NCBI GenBank assembly: GCA_027450105.1 | Contig: DAIDKJ010000045.1 | Coordinates: 1-8,929, forward strand | DNA: 8,929 nt | Origin: Ferrovum sp. | Lineage (GTDB): Bacteria; Pseudomonadota; Gammaproteobacteria; Burkholderiales; Ferrovaceae | Direction of reading: 5' to 3' | Shown here: positions 5,863 through 8,929 of the stretch, in pieces | Numbering within the stretch: the stretch's first letter is position 1 | Layout: the number at the start of each line of letters is the position of its first letter | The notes under the pieces: model-generated | What the model was told of the DNA's origin: nothing | The model's database searches: none | The model's input: the letters and a program-made list of their open reading frames with translations, nothing else | Position numbers and translations under genes: made by a program

Positions 5863-5891
5863 TTTTGTTATTTCAACTATTGTTGTATAAT
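5863..5891 (+). promoter_or_regulatory. ars operon promoter and candidate ArsR operator
   Basis: A perfect TATAAT (5886-5891) lies seven bases before the arsR ATG, with TTTTGT (5863-5868) at 17-base spacing or TTGTTA (5865-5870) at 15 as the -35 box. The spacer contains a small dyad, CAAC-TATT-GTTG (5874-5885), in an AT-rich stretch between the two boxes. That is where an autoregulating ArsR repressor would be expected to bind. The promoter call is strong; the operator is inferred from position and symmetry. Confidence 0.6.
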
Positions 5892-5897
5892 AAATCT

Positions 5898-6233
5898 ATG
5901 GAAAAGCACACGGCTACCCGCCTCTTTGAATCTCTCTCCTCGGGCATCCGGTTGGATGTGTTCCGGCTTCTGGTGCGACAGGGTATGCAGGGCATGGTTG
6001 CGGGCGAAATTGCTGCCACGCTCGATATTCCGCCCACCAACCTATCCTTCCACTTGAAGGCGCTCACCCAGGTCGGGATGCTCAGCGTCGATCAAGAGGG
6101 GCGCTTTCTGCGCTACCGGGCCAACATTCCTCTCATGGGGGACTTGATCGCTTATCTCACGGAAGAGTGCTGCTCAGGCCACCCCGAACAGTGCGCTGAT
6201 TTGCGCACGCCCTGGAAATGCTCCGAGGCCTAA
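5898..6233 (+). CDS. arsR: ArsR/SmtB-family arsenite-responsive repressor
   Basis: A 111-residue winged-helix repressor. It contains FESLSSGIRLDVFRLL near 10-25, the recognition-helix region IPPTNLSFHLKALTQVGML at 44-62, and the wing with EGRFLRYRAN at 67-76. It lacks the classic ELCVCDL As(III) site in the DNA-binding helix. Instead it has C-terminal cysteines Cys91, Cys92 and Cys99, plus Cys108. This resembles the atypical site described for Acidithiobacillus ferrooxidans ArsR (Cys95, Cys96, Cys102). It should bind the ars promoter as a dimer and release it on binding As(III) or Sb(III). ATG 5898 is about seven bases after the -10 box and has no Shine-Dalgarno sequence, so translation is probably leaderless. 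The frame is open upstream to a TTG at 5865, but that start would lie within the promoter. Confidence 0.93.
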   Translation: MEKHTATRLFESLSSGIRLDVFRLLVRQGMQGMVAGEIAATLDIPPTNLSFHLKALTQVGMLSVDQEGRFLRYRANIPLMGDLIAYLTEECCSGHPEQCADLRTPWKCSEA

Positions 6234-6272
6234 CTTCCTGCCACTTACACCCCCTTCGGAGACTCTCCCACG

Positions 6273-6764
6273 ATGAATGTCCTGTTTCTTTGTACCGGCA
6301 ATTCCTGTCGCTCGATCCTTGCCGAAGCGACCTTCAATCATTTGGCTCCAAAGGGTTGGAGCGCCATGAGCGCGGGCAGCAAGCCGACCGGGCAAGTCCA
6401 CCCACGCTCCTTGGCACTGTTGGCGCGCGAGGGTATTGCGACGCAAGGCTACTACAGCAAATCCTGGGATAACTTGCCCTGCACCCCCGATCTCGTCATC
6501 ACGGTTTGCTCCAGTGCGGCTGGTGAAACTTGTCCAGCCTACTTGGGGCCGGTGCTGCGCGCCCACTGGGGCGTGGATGATCCGGCCCACGCAACAGGGA
6601 CAGAGGACGAGCTAGAGGCTGCCTTCATGCGGGCTTATGGCATTCTGCGGGCCCGCATCGTGGCGTTTCTGGCTTTGCCACTGGAGCAATTGCGTTCCGA
6701 CACAGCCCGCCTCAAGGCGGAGTTGGAGCGTATTGGTGCATTGACCCCTCAGGAGGCGCGATGA
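6273..6764 (+). CDS. arsC: Arsenate reductase, low-molecular-weight phosphatase (thioredoxin-type) family
   Basis: It reduces arsenate to arsenite in the cytosol. The 163-residue protein opens with the LMW-PTP P-loop CTGNSCRS (Cys7 nucleophile, Arg13; CX5R). The catalytic DP pair follows in HWGVDDPAH (Asp103). Cys79 and Cys87 in VCSSAAGETC are the likely resolving cysteines of the intramolecular disulfide relay regenerated by thioredoxin or a similar donor. Their spacing is one residue wider than in the staphylococcal pI258 enzyme. A C-terminal tail of about 20 residues follows ALPLEQLR. GGAG lies 11 bases before the ATG. The gene follows arsR by 39 bases and overlaps acr3 by four (ATGA), so it sits in the middle of the operon. 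Confidence 0.93.
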   Translation: MNVLFLCTGNSCRSILAEATFNHLAPKGWSAMSAGSKPTGQVHPRSLALLAREGIATQGYYSKSWDNLPCTPDLVITVCSSAAGETCPAYLGPVLRAHWGVDDPAHATGTEDELEAAFMRAYGILRARIVAFLALPLEQLRSDTARLKAELERIGALTPQEAR

Positions 6765-7816
6765 CTCCTGCCCAGTGCGCGCCCGCTCGGCCCATGAGTG
6801 TTTTTGAACGTTATCTGACTCTCTGGGTTTTTCTTTGCATTCTGACTGGAATCGCCCTCGGGCAATTTTTTCCGGGGCCAATCCAGTTCATCGGGCGCAT
6901 GGAAATTGCACAAGTCAACCTTCCTGTGGGACTGCTGATCTGGGTGATGATCATACCGATGTTAGTCAAGGTGGACTTCGGCGCACTGCATGAAGTGCGC
7001 CAACATGTCCGGGGCATTGGGGTCACGCTGTTCGTCAACTGGCTGGTCAAGCCTTTCTCCATGGCATTCCTCGGATGGTTCTTCATCCGCAACCTGTTTG
7101 CGCCTCTGCTGCCCGCAGATCAGCTCGATAGCTACATCGCCGGGCTCATCCTGCTGGCTGCCGCTCCGTGTACCGCGATGGTGTTTGTATGGAGTCGGCT
7201 GACCAATGGCGATCCACTGTTCACGCTGTCGCAAGTGGCGCTGAACGACAGCATCATGGTGCTGGCTTTTGCGCCGCTGGTGGGTTTGTTGCTGGGCATT
7301 TCCGCCATTACAGTCCCTTGGGATACGCTGATTACTTCCGTGGTGTTGTACATCGTGATTCCTGTCATCCTGGCCCAACTGTTGCGCCGACAGCTATTAT
7401 CCAGAGGCCAGAAGGCGTTTGATCATGCGCTGGAAAAAATTGGCCCTTGGTCGATTACGGCCTTGCTGGCAACCCTCGTTCTGCTGTTTGCCTTTCAGGG
7501 TGAAGCCATCCTCAAACAGCCGCTGGTTATCGTACTGCTGGCCGTACCGATTTTGATCCAGGTCCTCTTCAATTCAGCCTTGGCCTACTGGCTTAACCGC
7601 CTGGTGGGTGAAAAGCATAATGTGGCTTGCCCCTCGGCTCTGATCGGCGCCTCCAATTTCTTTGAGCTGGCCGTTGCCACGGCTATCAGCCTTTTTGGGT
7701 TTCACTCCGGGGCAGCCCTGGCGACGGTGGTGGGCGTACTGATCGAGGTGCCGGTGATGCTGCTGGTGGTTCGAGTCGTGAATGCCTCGCGCGGCTGGTA
7801 CGAAAAACCGGGATGA
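6761..7816 (+). CDS. acr3: Arsenite efflux permease, ACR3 family
   Basis: An inner-membrane carrier of 351 residues with about ten hydrophobic segments; it exports arsenite using the proton-motive force. Family landmarks are VGLLIWVMIIPMLVKVDF near 56-73, the conserved Cys137 in AAAPCTAMVFVWS, NDSIMVLAFAPLVG, and Glu302 in GASNFFELAVA. A Cys and a Glu at these positions have been reported as essential in characterised Acr3 proteins. It is not of the unrelated E. coli ArsB type, although databases often name such genes arsB. The ATG overlaps the arsC stop (ATGA), pointing to translational coupling. AGGAGG sits only two bases before this ATG, which is tight. Met12 (6794) is an alternative start, just before the first membrane segment. 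No intrinsic terminator is visible in the 49 bases to the convergent gene. Confidence 0.94.
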   Translation: MTPAQCAPARPMSVFERYLTLWVFLCILTGIALGQFFPGPIQFIGRMEIAQVNLPVGLLIWVMIIPMLVKVDFGALHEVRQHVRGIGVTLFVNWLVKPFSMAFLGWFFIRNLFAPLLPADQLDSYIAGLILLAAAPCTAMVFVWSRLTNGDPLFTLSQVALNDSIMVLAFAPLVGLLLGISAITVPWDTLITSVVLYIVIPVILAQLLRRQLLSRGQKAFDHALEKIGPWSITALLATLVLLFAFQGEAILKQPLVIVLLAVPILIQVLFNSALAYWLNRLVGEKHNVACPSALIGASNFFELAVATAISLFGFHSGAALATVVGVLIEVPVMLLVVRVVNASRGWYEKPG

Positions 7817-7865
7817 CCTGATAGCGTCTGGCGGAGAATTGTTTGGCAGCAACGTGGACAAGCCC

Positions 7866-8929
7866 TCAGGCGATTACTACGGGAAGCTCCAACCAGTTGG
7901 TTGTGTAGTGGGGTGATTTCAGGTCACGGCGCATGCGCCAGGATGCTTCGATGCCCGATGCGGCGGGCTTCAGGGTGTCTCGTCCCATTCGGGCATTGAT
8001 GGCATCCATGATGCCCATGAGACGGTCTGACTTGGCTTCGGCTTCTGGATCGTCAAACAAGGTTCTTGCCCGGTTGTTTTTACCATCCAATCCCAGCAGG
8101 GTTATCCCGGCTTTCTTGTACTTGAACCCTGGTCGATAGATGCGCCTAAGACCCTGCAGTGCGGCCTTGATCAGAGGTCTCGTGTCATCTGTGGGCCTGA
8201 CCAAGGGAACGATGAGCGAAGGCTGGTATTGGGGCTCGTCAGGTTTAAACGGATTGGTCAGGATGTAAACGCCGATACTGCTGGCCACAGAGCCTTGGGA
8301 GCGGAGTTTTTCTGCGGCGCGGGTGGTATGGCTGCTCACTGCTTCCCCGAGCTCTTGCAAGGTCTCGATGGGTTTGCCAAAGGAACGGCTGGAAATGATC
8401 TGGTGCTTGTTGGAGGCTTCCTCTTCCAGTGCGATGCAGGCAATGCCATTGAGCTCGGCAACGGTGCGTTCCAGTGTGACGGAAAACTGCTGGCGAATCC
8501 AGCGCCGGTCGGCGCCTTTGAGATCCTGCACGGTATGGATCTTCAGTGCGGCCAGGCGTTGGGTGATGTTGCGGCCTACTCCCCATACCTCGGACACAGG
8601 AAGGCTACCCAGCAGGGTATCCAGAGTCTGGGGCAACAAGCTTCCAAAGTCGCAAACGCCGGCATAACCCTCTCGTTTTTTGGCCACATGGTTGGCGAGT
8701 TTGGCCAGCGTCTTGGTGGAGGCGATCCCAACGCTGACGGGAATGCCGGTCCACTGTTTGACCCGTTGACGAATGCTCTGGCCGTAAGCGATGAGGTCCC
8801 ATGATTTGAAGCCGGAGAGATCCAGAAAGCATTCATCGACGGAATAGATTTCCTGGCGCGGTGAAAACTGGCTCAATACCGCCATGACCCGAGCCGACAT
8901 GTCCCCGTAAAGGGTGTAATTGCTGGAAT
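7866..8929 (-). CDS. umuC: DNA polymerase V catalytic subunit UmuC-like (Y family), N terminus missing
   Basis: A translesion DNA polymerase of the SOS response. About 353 C-terminal residues are present and the gene runs off the right edge; by comparison with E. coli UmuC (422) roughly 70 residues are missing. Visible are SSNYTLYGDMS at the edge, the palm motif YSVDECFLDLSG with the catalytic Asp-Glu pair, GIASTKTLAKLANHVAKK, the helix-hairpin-helix-like region VWGVGRNITQRLAALKI, the little-finger start HQIISSRSFGKPI, and a C terminus like UmuC (WRMRRDLKSPHYTTNW). The full C-terminal tail is present, which favours UmuC over DinB. The first catalytic Asp would lie outside the window. A umuD partner would be expected upstream, beyond the edge. 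It converges on acr3 with a 49-base gap. Confidence 0.93.
   Translation of the reverse strand, partial: SSNYTLYGDMSARVMAVLSQFSPRQEIYSVDECFLDLSGFKSWDLIAYGQSIRQRVKQWTGIPVSVGIASTKTLAKLANHVAKKREGYAGVCDFGSLLPQTLDTLLGSLPVSEVWGVGRNITQRLAALKIHTVQDLKGADRRWIRQQFSVTLERTVAELNGIACIALEEEASNKHQIISSRSFGKPIETLQELGEAVSSHTTRAAEKLRSQGSVASSIGVYILTNPFKPDEPQYQPSLIVPLVRPTDDTRPLIKAALQGLRRIYRPGFKYKKAGITLLGLDGKNNRARTLFDDPEAEAKSDRLMGIMDAINARMGRDTLKPAASGIEASWRMRRDLKSPHYTTNWLELPVVIA

Noticed and set aside
7817..7865. Bidirectional terminator between convergent acr3 and umuC
   Set aside because: Only a CCTGA/TCAGG pair about 45 bases apart could be found; no compact GC stem or T-run on either strand.
8229..8804. Plus-strand frame of 191 codons antisense to umuC
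   Set aside because: UmuC motifs on the opposite strand are continuous and well conserved; the frame is a by-product of codon bias.

Overview
The window reads as chromosomal DNA of a Gram-negative proteobacterium. It encodes an outer-membrane TonB-dependent receptor, an outer-membrane lipoprotein, a tRNA with encoded CCA, and a UmuC-type polymerase. Moderate-to-high GC and an arsenic operon whose repressor uses C-terminal cysteines would fit a gammaproteobacterium or Acidithiobacillus-like organism, but the species cannot be fixed from sequence alone.

Left part (1-898): the 5' end of a btuB-like cobalamin receptor gene lies on the minus strand and runs off the window. Its leader of about 340 bases carries a clear cobalamin (adenosylcobalamin-type) riboswitch: B12 box, conserved core, a candidate L5-L13 kissing loop, and a downstream hairpin that buries the Shine-Dalgarno sequence. 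Regulation is therefore probably translational. A likely extended -10 promoter and a perfect 8-bp inverted repeat sit at the 5' end of the leader.

Middle-left (899-3097, plus strand): a TraT-family lipoprotein gene overlaps by one base (TGATG) a RecQ-family helicase that stops just after its zinc-binding domain. It lacks the winged-helix and HRDC domains of full-length RecQ. The recQ stop codon lies inside the likely -35 box of a tRNA-Leu(TAA) gene.

Scar region (3098-3585): about 490 bases with no intact gene. It holds two apparent gene remnants: a short minus-strand piece resembling the start of an IS21-type IstA transposase, and a plus-strand piece resembling the tail of an Rpn/YhgA-like nuclease-transposase. 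It looks like a decayed insertion hotspot next to a tRNA.

Middle-right (3586-5763): a stand-alone HD-GYP protein with a C-terminal zinc-ribbon-like segment (minus strand) is divergent from a BaiN/YhiN-like FAD flavoprotein (plus strand). The flavoprotein is probably translated from a leaderless mRNA.

Right part (5764-8929): a compact arsenic-resistance operon, arsR-arsC-acr3. It has a TATAAT promoter placed so that arsR is probably leaderless. ArsR senses As(III)/Sb(III) and derepresses; ArsC reduces arsenate to arsenite; Acr3 exports arsenite. The operon converges on a umuC-like translesion polymerase gene that runs off the right edge.

I see no CRISPR array, no complete insertion sequence and no obvious new multi-gene system. 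The most unusual items are the TraT-like/short-RecQ pair, the zinc-ribbon HD-GYP protein, the detailed riboswitch expression platform and the two leaderless starts.
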